Origin: Phyllobacterium calauticae
GTDB lineage: Bacteria; Pseudomonadota; Alphaproteobacteria; Rhizobiales; Rhizobiaceae
Assembly: GCF_019991125.1 (NCBI RefSeq)
Contig: NZ_JAGENB010000001.1
Span: forward strand, 558,001 to 622,000
Length of the DNA stretch: 64,000 nt
Direction: 5' to 3'
Shown piece by piece: positions 54,716 to 63,309 of this stretch. Position 1 is the stretch's first letter. Each line of letters starts with the position of its first letter. Below the pieces are notes generated by a model. That model made no database searches, was not told where the DNA came from, and saw nothing but the letters and a program-made list of their open reading frames with translations. A program made the translations under genes and the position numbers.

Positions 54716-55615
54716 ATGGATCATCTGAATGACATGGAAATTTTTGCGCGCGTGGTTTCATCCGGCAGCATGTCGGCGGCAGGACGGGAGCTCGGCGTAT
54801 CGCCCGCCGTCATTTCCAAGCGGCTGCGGCGGCTTGAGGAACGGCTGGGCACGCGCCTTCTGCAGCGCACCACCCGGCAGATTGCCCTGACCGAAACGGG
54901 GCAAGGCTATTACGAGCGGGTCCTGGCGATCCTGTCGGGCGTCGAGGAAGCGGAAGCTTTCGTATCGCGCCGTTCCGAACAGGCACATGGCCTGCTGAAA
55001 GTCTCGGCGCCCACCACGTTCGGGCGCATGCATATTGCGCCGCATCTCGAACCCTTCATGCGGGCCAATCCCGATCTGTCCATCAATCTCGTGCTGACGG
55101 ATGAATTCGTCGATATCGTCGGGGAAGGCTATGATCTTGCCATCCGCATTGCCGAACTGTCCGATTCCAGCCTGGTGGCGCGCAAGCTCGCGCCGGTGCA
55201 ACGGTATCTTGTCGCGTCGCCGCGCTATATCGCAGAACACGGAGCCCCGCGCTCCATTGCCGATCTCGACAACCACATCTGCCTCGCCGCCCACAACGGC
55301 GACCCCTGGCGATTGAACGGACCGGATGGCAGCGTATCCCTGCGCCCGACCGGGCCGATCCTGACCAATTCCAGCGAGGTGGTGCGCGCCGCGGTGCTTG
55401 GCGGGCTTGGCATAGCCTTGCGCTCCACCTGGGATATCGGGCCGGAGCTTGCCGCCGGCCAGCTGGTGCGCGTGCTGACCGACTATGCCGCTTCGCATAA
55501 TATCGCGATTTATGCGATTTATCCCTCGCGGCAGTTTCTCCCGGCAAAGGTGCGGGTGTTCATCGACTATCTCGCGGGCCTCTACGGCCCCGTGGCGCCG
55601 TGGGACCGGGTCTGA
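54716..55615 (+). CDS. LysR family transcriptional regulator
   Basis: A 299-aa regulator. The N-terminal helix-turn-helix is in MEIFARVVSSGSMSAAGRELGVSPAVISKRLRRLEERLGTRLLQRTTR; the periplasmic-binding-protein-like effector domain follows (SINLVLTDEFVDIVGEGYDLAIRIAEL and the C-terminal VFIDYLAGLYG). The ATG at 54716 has GGAAAGAG upstream. It lies 32 bp after the MFS remnant and may once have been its neighbour. It converges on the DUF3422 gene, ending flush with its stop (55615/55616). Target unknown. Confidence 0.92.
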   Translation: MDHLNDMEIFARVVSSGSMSAAGRELGVSPAVISKRLRRLEERLGTRLLQRTTRQIALTETGQGYYERVLAILSGVEEAEAFVSRRSEQAHGLLKVSAPTTFGRMHIAPHLEPFMRANPDLSINLVLTDEFVDIVGEGYDLAIRIAELSDSSLVARKLAPVQRYLVASPRYIAEHGAPRSIADLDNHICLAAHNGDPWRLNGPDGSVSLRPTGPILTNSSEVVRAAVLGGLGIALRSTWDIGPELAAGQLVRVLTDYAASHNIAIYAIYPSRQFLPAKVRVFIDYLAGLYGPVAPWDRV

Positions 55616-56923
55616 TCATTCATCCTTGTGCGATCTGCGGATCGATTTCACCACGAACCACATGGCGAGGATCGCTATGGGAACGAACGCCGCCGTGACA
55701 ACCGACGAGTGCAGTTCCGGCATATATGCCTCGGCACCCTTGGCAAGATAATAGAACAGACCAACGACATAGTAGGAAATCGCGGCCACCGACAGGCCTT
55801 CCACCGTCCGTTGCAGGCGCAGCTGCAATTGCGCGCGCCGGTCCATCGAGCTCAAGAGATCACGGTTCTGCCGTTCCAGTTCCACATCCACCGACGTGCG
55901 CAGCAGCGTGGCGGCGCGCGACAGTTTTTCCGACAGGTTTTCCTGTCTTCCGCTGACGGAATGGCATGTGCGCATGGCCGGCGCCATGCGCCGCTGGATG
56001 AACGCCGCCCAGGTTTCATAACCGGTCACCGGCTCTTCCTGCAGCGCGGCCAGCCGTTCCAGCACGATGCCATTGTAAGCCCGGCTCGCTCCGAACCGGT
56101 AGAGGCTCGAGGCCGCATCGGCTTCGAGTTCCGCCGCAAGCGATGTCAACTCGTCCAACAGTTTGTGATTGTCGGCATCCGGCGCGCGCATTTCCGTCGT
56201 CAGGCCCGCCAGGCGGTCTTCGATGCGGCGAATGCGCGGCGACAGGGAATGCGCCAGCGGCAGTCCGAGCATGGCGAGGGTACGGTAGGTCTCGATTTCG
56301 ATCACACGCTGCGACAAGGCGCCGGCACGGGCGGGCGACAGGCCATCATCGAGGATGAGAATGCGGGTCATCCCGTCACCGTCCTGCCGGAAATCCGTCA
56401 CAATGGAGGCAAGTCCGTTCTCGACATCGCTATAGCACAGGCTCGTCGGATCGAATGCCTCAATCAAAGCCGCGGCGCCGGCGTCCTTGCGGATGATCTC
56501 CAGCCGCACACCGTCGATCACCGTGCCAGGCGGATTGAAGCCTTCTCCGAAGGGATGCTGCGCAGCCTGGCCGGTGCGCGGCAGCGGACCTTCCCACAGA
56601 TAGGTCGAGAATTCCGTGTGCCGCTCCCAGCGCAGCGTGCCATTGCCCCAGGGCATGATGTGGTGACGGGCATCGCGCGCCGGAGAGGCTACACCTATGC
56701 TGCGGCTGAGTTCCGCCAGAACCGCATGATCGACGGTGGACCCGCCCTCGGTCATGAATGCAAGCTGGATAAGAATGCGCGGCGTATCGATCAATGGATA
56801 GGGCCGCGCATGCACTTCTCCCAGCGCCACGGAACGCTCCGCATGCCCCGGAAAGCCCATCACACCCGGACTCGTGGCGGAATTTGAAAACGCCGCTGCG
56901 GTTTTCAGTCTTTTCCCCTTCAT
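55616..56923 (-). CDS. DUF3422 family membrane protein
   Basis: A 435-aa protein of the DUF3422 family. The body is soluble (GEVHARPYPLIDTPRILIQLAFM and VIEIETYRTLAMLGLPLAHSLSPRIRRIEDRLAGL) with many arginines; the C-terminus has two spans (SVAAISYYVVGLFYYLAKG and VVTAAFVPIAILAMWFVV) ending in SIRRSHKDE. The ATG at 56923 has AAGGGG 7 nt upstream. It is divergent from the GntR gene; function unknown, likely membrane-bound on the cytosolic side. Confidence 0.85.
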   Translation of the reverse strand: MKGKRLKTAAAFSNSATSPGVMGFPGHAERSVALGEVHARPYPLIDTPRILIQLAFMTEGGSTVDHAVLAELSRSIGVASPARDARHHIMPWGNGTLRWERHTEFSTYLWEGPLPRTGQAAQHPFGEGFNPPGTVIDGVRLEIIRKDAGAAALIEAFDPTSLCYSDVENGLASIVTDFRQDGDGMTRILILDDGLSPARAGALSQRVIEIETYRTLAMLGLPLAHSLSPRIRRIEDRLAGLTTEMRAPDADNHKLLDELTSLAAELEADAASSLYRFGASRAYNGIVLERLAALQEEPVTGYETWAAFIQRRMAPAMRTCHSVSGRQENLSEKLSRAATLLRTSVDVELERQNRDLLSSMDRRAQLQLRLQRTVEGLSVAAISYYVVGLFYYLAKGAEAYMPELHSSVVTAAFVPIAILAMWFVVKSIRRSHKDE

Positions 56924-57104
56924 ATCGGCCCCTTGGTATAGACTGTTCACAAGATGGTGAACGCAATGGCCGGCCCTTTCAATGCTCCTTTGCGCCGGAA
57001 GGCTGCGGCTATGCGACGCTTGCCCACTGGATCAAAGAATTGACCAGTTTCGTGATTTGCCGATACGCTGGCACGACACATCACTCCTGCGGACGACTTT
57101 CAAC

Positions 57105-57887
57105 ATGAGCAGCCCGGTCTTTGCCCGCATCCATTCTTCCCGAACGGCCGACGACATCGTCAGCCAGATCGAAACATTGATCCTTGAGGGTGTTCTGCGC
57201 GTGGGCGACCGTTTGCCCGGCGAACGGGACCTTGCTGTGCAATTCGATGTATCCCGCCCGATCCTGCGCAGCGCATTCAAAGTGCTGGAGGCCAAGGGAT
57301 TGCTTGTCGTCCGCCACGGCGGCGGAACGTTCGTTGCCGACGTCATCGGCGAGGTTTTTTCCAAGCCCGTCATGGACCTGATCTCGAGCCATCCGAAGGC
57401 CGCGGCGGACTATCTCGAATACCGCCGGGAGATTGAAAGCATCGCAGCGGAGTATGCCGCCCGCCGGGCAACGGATGATGACCGCCTGCTTTTGCGCGGG
57501 ATTGTTGACGCGATGCAGCGCGCCTACGAGACCGATGACTTCAAAAGGGAAGCCGAGCTGGATGTCGAACTGCACAGCACCATCGGAGAATGCGCCCACA
57601 ACATCATTCTGCTGCACACGCTGCGGTCGTGCTACCGGCTTCTCGCCGACGATGTGTTCTACAATCGTACCATCATCTACGGTTTTCCAGGCGCCCGGGA
57701 AAAGCTGCTGCAACAGCACACATCCATCGCCGATGCCATCATGGCGTCAGACCCCGAGGGCGCGCGGGCTGCCGTGCACAGGCACATCGACTTTATCGAG
57801 CAGGCACAAAAGGACGCGGCACGCAGCAATGCCTGGCAGGAAACGTCGCGGCTACGGCGCAGGCAGAGGGAGCTGGACCGCCCATGA
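57105..57887 (+). CDS. FadR/GntR family transcriptional regulator
   Basis: A 260-aa GntR-type regulator of the FCD branch. The winged helix-turn-helix is in TLILEGVLRVGDRLPGERDLAVQFDVSRPILRSAFKVLEAKGLLVVRHGGGTFV; the FCD ligand domain has EYRREIESIAAEYAARRA and the usual His/Asp residues in the following helices (LHSTIGECAHNIILLH). The ATG at 57105 lacks a strong Shine-Dalgarno sequence. Its stop overlaps the phosphatase start as ATGA. An organic-acid effector is likely; the glycolate operon 3 kb away is one possible target. Confidence 0.9.
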   Translation: MSSPVFARIHSSRTADDIVSQIETLILEGVLRVGDRLPGERDLAVQFDVSRPILRSAFKVLEAKGLLVVRHGGGTFVADVIGEVFSKPVMDLISSHPKAAADYLEYRREIESIAAEYAARRATDDDRLLLRGIVDAMQRAYETDDFKREAELDVELHSTIGECAHNIILLHTLRSCYRLLADDVFYNRTIIYGFPGAREKLLQQHTSIADAIMASDPEGARAAVHRHIDFIEQAQKDAARSNAWQETSRLRRRQRELDRP

Positions 57888-58621
57888 AGACAGTCGACTT
57901 CAAGCATGCGCGCGGTCCCGACCGCCTGCGGGTTTATGCCATCGGCGACGTGCATGGCCGCCTCGATCTGCTGCAGGAGATGCACCGGCGCATTCTGGCC
58001 GAAAACGCCAAGTCGCCGCCGTTCGACTGGGTGGCGGTGCATCTTGGCGACTATGTGGATCGGGGCCCGGATTCCAGGGGGGTACTGGACCATCTGGTCA
58101 ATGCCCAGAGGAAGAATCACCGCATGCTGACGCTGGCGGGCAATCACGATATCGGATTTCTGGATTTTCTGGCCACCGGCGACATCAATGGAATCTTCGC
58201 CCGGCACGGCGGCAGGCAGACGGCCCGCTCCTATGGCGTGACGATCGATTTTGACGATCCGGCCTCGGTATCGGCGGGACGCTCCGCCCTGCTGCGCGCC
58301 GTGCCGGCAACCCATGTGGAGTTTCTGCGCGGTTTGCGGCGCTCGATGACACTGGGCGATTTTTTCTTCTGTCACGCCGGCATCAGACCCGGCGTTGATC
58401 TCGACCGGCAAAATCCCGAAGATCTGATCTGGATTCGCTGGGAATTTCTCGACGATCCCCGGTTGCATTCCAAGGTTGTCGTGCATGGCCATACACCGGC
58501 CAGCGATGTGGAAGTGCGGCAGAACCGGGTCAATCTCGATACCGGCGCCTATGCCAGCGGGCGCCTCAGCGCCATCAAGATCGACGCTGAAGGCAAGTCT
58601 TTTCTGGAAGCGATTGTCTAG
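57884..58621 (+). CDS. metallophosphoesterase, PPP-type phosphatase-like
   Basis: A 245-aa calcineurin-fold phosphatase. All metal motifs are visible: GDVHGR (22-27 region), GDYVDRGPDS, GNHD and the late HGHT (VVHGHTPAS), with a conserved His in FFCHAG. The pattern is that of PrpA/ApaH-like Ser/Thr phosphatases. ATG at 57884 overlaps the GntR stop by 4 bp (ATGA), so translation is coupled. It could act on phosphoproteins or dinucleotides; the target is unknown. Confidence 0.9.
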   Translation: MKTVDFKHARGPDRLRVYAIGDVHGRLDLLQEMHRRILAENAKSPPFDWVAVHLGDYVDRGPDSRGVLDHLVNAQRKNHRMLTLAGNHDIGFLDFLATGDINGIFARHGGRQTARSYGVTIDFDDPASVSAGRSALLRAVPATHVEFLRGLRRSMTLGDFFFCHAGIRPGVDLDRQNPEDLIWIRWEFLDDPRLHSKVVVHGHTPASDVEVRQNRVNLDTGAYASGRLSAIKIDAEGKSFLEAIV

Positions 58622-58629
58622 AACAAGTC

Positions 58630-58770
58630 TTAACGCGAAGCGGAGCTGATTCCGTAGCCGTCGCTCGATACGGTGCGGCCTCCGGCATCAACCGATACCA
58701 GTTCGGCGCCCATGAACAGGATCGATGCAAGCATCATTGCGGTCAAAAGGGCGGCACTTTTCATAGTCAT
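58630..58770 (-). CDS. small exported or membrane-anchored protein, 46 aa, unknown function
   Basis: On the minus strand ATG at 58770 opens a 46-residue frame ending TAA at 58630. It begins MTMKSAALLTAMMLASILFM, a signal-like hydrophobic stretch with one Lys, then a polar tail (GAELVSVDAGGRTVSSDGYG) ending SSASR. GGAA lies 9 nt upstream of the ATG. Codons look like those of neighbours. The frame converges on the phosphatase gene and lies in an otherwise empty 320-bp gap. I do not recognise it; it could be a short secreted or membrane peptide. Confidence 0.5.
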   Translation of the reverse strand: MTMKSAALLTAMMLASILFMGAELVSVDAGGRTVSSDGYGISSASR

Positions 58771-58944
58771 TCGGGCGTTTCCATCAGTCTCTACGGCCTG
58801 GCTTCATGCCAGCTAACCGGCCCGGCAACTACAGCGCACAATTCTTTCCAGCAAGTGAACGAAAGCCACGCTCCCCATGAATACCGACGGGGCAATTTGA
58901 TTCAAATTTTGCCTGTTGCACAGATGCAACTGAATCGCCCGCCG

Positions 58945-59643
58945 CTAGATCAGCGCCACCCAGGCGCGCGCCAAAGCAAGACCCGCGGCATCGGCGGCAG
59001 CGCCACTTTCCGCGACCCGCGCCGGATAGTTTTCAAGCCAGGCCGGGTTGTCCCTCATGATCTCGTCGTGAAAAACATGCCGCCATTCCTCGACCAGTGC
59101 AGTGTCCGCCTCGAAGTGGAACTGGATGCCGTACACCGCCCGCCCGATGCGGAAGGCCTGATTGCGCGTCATCGCGCTCGAAGCGAGATGCACGGCGCCT
59201 TCCGGCAGGGAAAATGTATCCCTGTGCCAATGGAAGATCGGAAAGGCGTGGGGAACAGCGGACAGCACGGGATCGGCTGCCGCTTCGGCCGTCGCAGTGA
59301 CCGCATGCCAGCCGAATTCCTGCGGGCGTCCGAGAATGTTTTCGGCATCGTAACCGCGTGCGACAAGCTGGCTGCCCAGGCAGATGCCAAGCACCGCCTT
59401 GTCCGCATCGCCAAAACGCCGGATCAGCCTGGCAAGCGCGGGAAGATAGGGAAACTGGTCGTCGGCAAGGGCATTCTGATCGCCGCCGAGCGAGATCAGT
59501 GCGTCGTAACCCGCATCATCGGCAGGCAGCGGTTCACCGGTATGGGCCTGCACCAGATCAATCTGTGCACCGGCCTCCGCCAAGGCCTGTCCAACCAGTC
59601 CCAATCCGGTATTCTGATAATTCTGTACAACGAGAACGCGCAT
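58945..59643 (-). CDS. class I glutamine amidotransferase (GMP-synthase-like)
   Basis: A 232-aa stand-alone amidotransferase. The nucleophile elbow LGICLGSQL has Cys88, and the triad is completed by His and Glu in GIQFHFEAD near the C-terminus. FPIFHWHRDTFSLP also fits this type. The ATG at 59643 has AGGTAGA immediately upstream; an extended upstream frame has no similarity. It is likely an enzyme that hydrolyses glutamine or a gamma-glutamyl compound (PuuD/YvdE-like is another option). Divergent from the 201-aa conserved gene with 72 bp between. Confidence 0.9.
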   Translation of the reverse strand: MRVLVVQNYQNTGLGLVGQALAEAGAQIDLVQAHTGEPLPADDAGYDALISLGGDQNALADDQFPYLPALARLIRRFGDADKAVLGICLGSQLVARGYDAENILGRPQEFGWHAVTATAEAAADPVLSAVPHAFPIFHWHRDTFSLPEGAVHLASSAMTRNQAFRIGRAVYGIQFHFEADTALVEEWRHVFHDEIMRDNPAWLENYPARVAESGAAADAAGLALARAWVALI

Positions 59644-59715
59644 TCTACCTGCCTGATGATCGCATTGACGATGATCCTGCGATAGCATGGACCCCTCACA
59701 GCCGGAAGCCATCAA

Positions 59716-60321
59716 ATGCCCCTGCAAAACCGTGTCACACCCTTCGGCGATATCACCGCCGTTCCCCAGCGCGGGACCTTTATGGGCAATCGCGGCATCA
59801 TCCACGACCCGTCAACGCGCACCCTGCTGAAACGGCGCTGGTCGACGAGAGCGTGGATCATCTGCGTCTGCGACTTCAGGAACGTCCGGCGCGCCGTCAT
59901 GGCCCGGCAAAGCTGGACCGAGCTGTTCTTCCTCGATGAAGCGACGGCGCTCAGCGCCGGACACCGCCCATGCTTCTATTGCCAGCGGCAACGGGCGAAG
60001 GCTTTTCAGGCCGCATGGGCCGATGGCATGGCCAAACCATCGGCGCCGGAAATGGATCGCGTGCTGCACGGGGAGCGCGTCGAGGGGAACGGCGGCAAGA
60101 AACACCACCCGCTTGCAACGGCGATCCTGGACCTGCCGGACGGCAGCATGATCGCCTCCGGCGACAATGCCTATCTGGTGCATCGGGGCCAGACCTATCT
60201 CTGGTCGTGGGATGGCTATGAGGCCTGCCCGCCGCCCACAAGGGATATCAGCCTGCTGACACCGCCCTCGACGGTGCGGACTTTGGCCGCCGGTTATATC
60301 CCGGTCGTTCTGGGGATATAA
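59716..60321 (+). CDS. conserved protein of unknown function with CxxC motif, 201 aa
   Basis: A 201-aa soluble protein of a family I recognise only as a conserved hypothetical. Marks are MGNRGIIHDPSTR (23-35), SWTELFFLDEATALSAGHRPCFYCQRQRAKAF with a CFYC pair (95-98), then a His-rich turn (KKHHPLATAILDLPDGSMI) and a C-terminal strand-rich part (LVHRGQTYLWSWDGYE). The TELFFLDEATALSAGHRPC block looks like an active or metal site. There is no signal. It is divergent from the amidotransferase. The CxxC might bind zinc, which I cannot confirm. Confidence 0.75.
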   Translation: MPLQNRVTPFGDITAVPQRGTFMGNRGIIHDPSTRTLLKRRWSTRAWIICVCDFRNVRRAVMARQSWTELFFLDEATALSAGHRPCFYCQRQRAKAFQAAWADGMAKPSAPEMDRVLHGERVEGNGGKKHHPLATAILDLPDGSMIASGDNAYLVHRGQTYLWSWDGYEACPPPTRDISLLTPPSTVRTLAAGYIPVVLGI

Positions 60322-60336
60322 CTCATATGCGTTATT

Positions 60337-60864
60337 CTATCTGAAAATGCATTCCAATTGAATGTCGTCCGGCTCCAGGGCCGCCAGATCCGCGTCTGGA
60401 GCTTCCGTGACGACACAACCGAGACGCCGGTAAAAATTGACCGTATTTTCGGATGGTATCGCAGAAACGTACAGCCCTCGTGCGCCCATTTCCCTGGCCA
60501 CATCCTTGCAGTGCTCAAAGAGCTGCACACCCAAGCGCCGGCCGCGATAGTCATTGCCGACATGAAGGAAACTCAACTGCAGGAGATCCTTCCCGGGGCC
60601 ACGCCAGATGGTATCCACGACCCCAACGCCCGCCAGTGTATCGCCGTCGAAGAAGCCGAAGAATTTTCCACCCCGATCGAAACTTTCCTGCAGCAGGGGC
60701 GTGTATTTCTTCGCCTCGCCTTCTTCCCAGCCGGGAACATCAAAATATTCCGCATGCAGGACGAGCTTGCCGCCCCGCAGCGTATAAAGGTTTTCAATGA
60801 TCTCGCGGCGATCGATGGTCCAGACCTGTTCGATCTCGCTGCGTTTCAGTGCACGGAGTTCCAT
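60337..60864 (-). CDS. GNAT family N-acetyltransferase
   Basis: A 175-aa acetyltransferase. The acetyl-CoA loop is in LQLSFLHVGNDYRGRRLGVQLFEHCKDVAREMGARGLYVSAI (the R/QxxGxG/A-like RGRRLG), followed by NTVNFYRRLGCV, a normal GNAT end. No signal. The substrate cannot be assigned. It stands alone on the minus strand between two unrelated genes. Confidence 0.88.
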   Translation of the reverse strand: MELRALKRSEIEQVWTIDRREIIENLYTLRGGKLVLHAEYFDVPGWEEGEAKKYTPLLQESFDRGGKFFGFFDGDTLAGVGVVDTIWRGPGKDLLQLSFLHVGNDYRGRRLGVQLFEHCKDVAREMGARGLYVSAIPSENTVNFYRRLGCVVTEAPDADLAALEPDDIQLECIFR

Positions 60865-60950
60865 GTTCCTGCTCTATATACGTCAGACATAATATGCTCT
60901 TTAGTGGCATATAGAACAAATGTAGCATGGCAATCAAGTGGTATCCGCGA

Positions 60951-61850
60951 TCAGATTTTGACACTTGCCGGCACCGACCGGCCCAGCTTCCATCCAAGGC
61001 TGGTGCCGGCCGCTGCGACGAGAATGGCTGCAGAACCCAGGAACTGTATCGGTTGCAGCTGATGCCCGAAGGCAAAATAGTCAACCAGAATGGCAGCGAT
61101 GGGATAGATGAAGGACAGCGATCCCGTGAGATGGGTCGGCAGCTTCTGGATGGCGCTATACAGCAGAATGTACATCAATCCCGTATGAACGACACCGATC
61201 GTGACGATGCTGCCCCATTCGGCTGCGCCTTTCGGCATGACACTGAAATCAGCAAGCGGCGCCATCAGCACGATACCGACACAGACCTGAATCAGCGCAA
61301 TCAGGTGCGGCGGCGTGCCCTTCAGCCGCTTGGCCACGATGGATGCGATGGCGTAGAGGAAGGCTGCACCCAGCGACAGGCCGATACCGGCCATGTAGTT
61401 CGTGCCCGTGTAACCGCCGCCGGGCTTGGCCTGAACGATCAGCAGCATGCCGGCAAATGCGACCGCCAGCCAGAACAGCTTGGTGAATGTCAGCTTCTCC
61501 TTGAAGATCAGGGCGCCCAACACGACGAGCATGAACGGCTGCACGTTGTAGACCGTCGTCGCAATGGCAATGGACGCACGGGAATAGGCGGCAAAGAGCA
61601 GAACCCAGTTGAGGACAATGGCGATGCCGCCAAGAACAGCAAGGCCGAACAGCTTCAAAGAAATAACATTCGGACGCAGCAGACCGAGTGCGGCGCAAAC
61701 GCCGAGCAATGTCAGTGCACCAAAGGCGCAGCGCCAGAACACGACTGATAAGACCGGCTGACCGGACATCAGCACGAACCAGCCGATCGTGCCCGAAATC
61801 ATCATCGCAGCGGTCATTTCCACGCTGCCTCTCGCCATATCCCGTTCCAT
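60951..61850 (-). CDS. DMT superfamily (EamA) transporter
   Basis: A 299-aa inner-membrane protein with ten hydrophobic spans in two EamA repeats, beginning MERDMARGSVEMTAAMMISGTIGWFV. The repeat ends (ALIFKEKLTFTKLFWLAVAFAGMLLI and YFAFGHQLQPIQFLGSAAILVAAAG) are typical. AAAGGA lies 8 nt upstream of the ATG at 61850. It is divergent from the Lrp/AsnC regulator, 133 bp away, which commonly controls amino acid exporters, so an amino acid or related efflux function is plausible. Confidence 0.88.
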   Translation of the reverse strand: MERDMARGSVEMTAAMMISGTIGWFVLMSGQPVLSVVFWRCAFGALTLLGVCAALGLLRPNVISLKLFGLAVLGGIAIVLNWVLLFAAYSRASIAIATTVYNVQPFMLVVLGALIFKEKLTFTKLFWLAVAFAGMLLIVQAKPGGGYTGTNYMAGIGLSLGAAFLYAIASIVAKRLKGTPPHLIALIQVCVGIVLMAPLADFSVMPKGAAEWGSIVTIGVVHTGLMYILLYSAIQKLPTHLTGSLSFIYPIAAILVDYFAFGHQLQPIQFLGSAAILVAAAGTSLGWKLGRSVPASVKI

Positions 61851-61983
61851 GCCACCTGTCCTTTCGTCTCGCACCACGAGACTATTCGGAGCAATGGTAG
61901 TTTGATATATATGGAAAAAGGCGTAAAGTTCGCTTGACCTGTTTAATGCAGGCAAAACGCCTGATCTGCCTTACGAGGTTGCT

Positions 61984-62421
61984 ATGCTCGATGAAATGGA
62001 CAAGACCATCCTCGGCATCCTGATCGAAGATGCGCGAATCTCGCTGAAGGAACTGAGCCAGAAAGTCGGGCTCTCGTCTCCCAGCGTGTCCGAGAGATTG
62101 CGGCGGCTCGAGGAAAAGAAGGTGATCCGCGCCTTCACCGTCGATATCGACCCGGCGGCGCTCGGCTATAATCTGACAGCCATCGTGCGGGTCAGGCCCC
62201 TGCCCGGCATGCTGCATATTGTCGAGCGGCTGATCCAGGAGATGCCTGAAATCACCGAATGCGACAAGGTGACGGGCGACGATTGCTTTGTCGGCAAGCT
62301 GCATTTCCGCACCATGGAACAGCTGGACACGCTGCTCGACCGGCTGGCGGAAAAGGCCGAAACCAACACCTCCATCGTCAAATCCTCGCCGGTGAAACGA
62401 CGCCTGCCGCCTCTCGGCTGA
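61984..62421 (+). CDS. Lrp/AsnC family transcriptional regulator
   Basis: A 145-aa regulator. The N-terminal helix-turn-helix lies in [43 protein letters not shown]; the RAM effector domain follows ([47 protein letters not shown]). It begins with ATG at 61984, opposite the EamA transporter gene. An amino acid ligand is expected; target probably the transporter. Confidence 0.92.
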   Translation: MLDEMDKTILGILIEDARISLKELSQKVGLSSPSVSERLRRLEEKKVIRAFTVDIDPAALGYNLTAIVRVRPLPGMLHIVERLIQEMPEITECDKVTGDDCFVGKLHFRTMEQLDTLLDRLAEKAETNTSIVKSSPVKRRLPPLG

Positions 62422-62467
62422 CATCGCCTGCTTGACCGCCCCATCCCCTCTCTGGCATCCATCTCCC

Positions 62468-63202
62468 ATGCGCGCAAATTACAGAATGCAACGGCTTTAT
62501 ATTACCGCGGATCTGGCGGCCGGCAGGCGGGCGGACGCCCCGGCGGAAGCCGTCAACTATCTCGCCAATGTGCTGCGGATGAAGGACGGCGATGAAATCC
62601 TCGTTTTCAACGGTCGGGATGGCGAATGGCGCGCTGCCCTGCGCTTTGAAAGCAGGAAGAAGCTGGCGCTGGAGCCGCTTGAACTGACGCGGGGGCAGCT
62701 GGAATCACCCGATCTCATCTACTGCTTTGCCCCGCTCAAACAGGGACGGCTCGACTACCTCGTGCAAAAGGCCGTCGAAATGGGCGCCGGGGTTCTGCAA
62801 CCGGTGATTACCCAGCACACGCAGGTCGCCAGAATCGGCATGGATCGGATCGAGGCCAACGCCATCGAAGCGGCGGAGCAATGCGGCGTTCTGGCCATCC
62901 CGGAAACACGCGAGCCGGTCAGGCTCGAGAAACTGCTGGATGGCTGGGGTCCGGACCGACGCCTTATCTTCTGCGACGAAGGTCATGATACCCATAACCC
63001 GCTGCCGCTGCTACAAAGTCTGCCGCGCGGGCCGCTTGGCGTTCTGATCGGGCCGGAAGGTGGGTTCTCGGATGCGGAGCGCGAAACCCTGCGCAAGCTG
63101 CCGTTCGTCACCGCCATTCCGCTGGGTCAACGCATTCTGCGCGCCGACACTGCCGCCGTTGCCGCACTCGCGCTTATTCAGGCGACGATCGGCGATTGGT
63201 GA
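62468..63202 (+). CDS. rsmE: 16S rRNA (uracil(1498)-N(3))-methyltransferase RsmE
   Basis: A 244-aa SPOUT methyltransferase that modifies U1498 in helix 44. The N-terminal PUA-like part has [27 protein letters not shown], and the SPOUT knot is in [14 protein letters not shown] and [17 protein letters not shown]. The start at 62468 ([16 protein letters not shown]) is preferred over an upstream in-frame start. Normal length. It precedes gshA by 107 bp. Confidence 0.95.
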   Translation: MRANYRMQRLYITADLAAGRRADAPAEAVNYLANVLRMKDGDEILVFNGRDGEWRAALRFESRKKLALEPLELTRGQLESPDLIYCFAPLKQGRLDYLVQKAVEMGAGVLQPVITQHTQVARIGMDRIEANAIEAAEQCGVLAIPETREPVRLEKLLDGWGPDRRLIFCDEGHDTHNPLPLLQSLPRGPLGVLIGPEGGFSDAERETLRKLPFVTAIPLGQRILRADTAAVAALALIQATIGDW

Positions 63203-63309
63203 GTTACAAATTCTCTTGATGAGTGCATCAGCGAAATTTGCTTGCGCTCGTTTCCGAAAACAGCCAATCACGCCGCAAGTTCAAAAATTCTAGTGGGGAA
63301 GCACCATCC

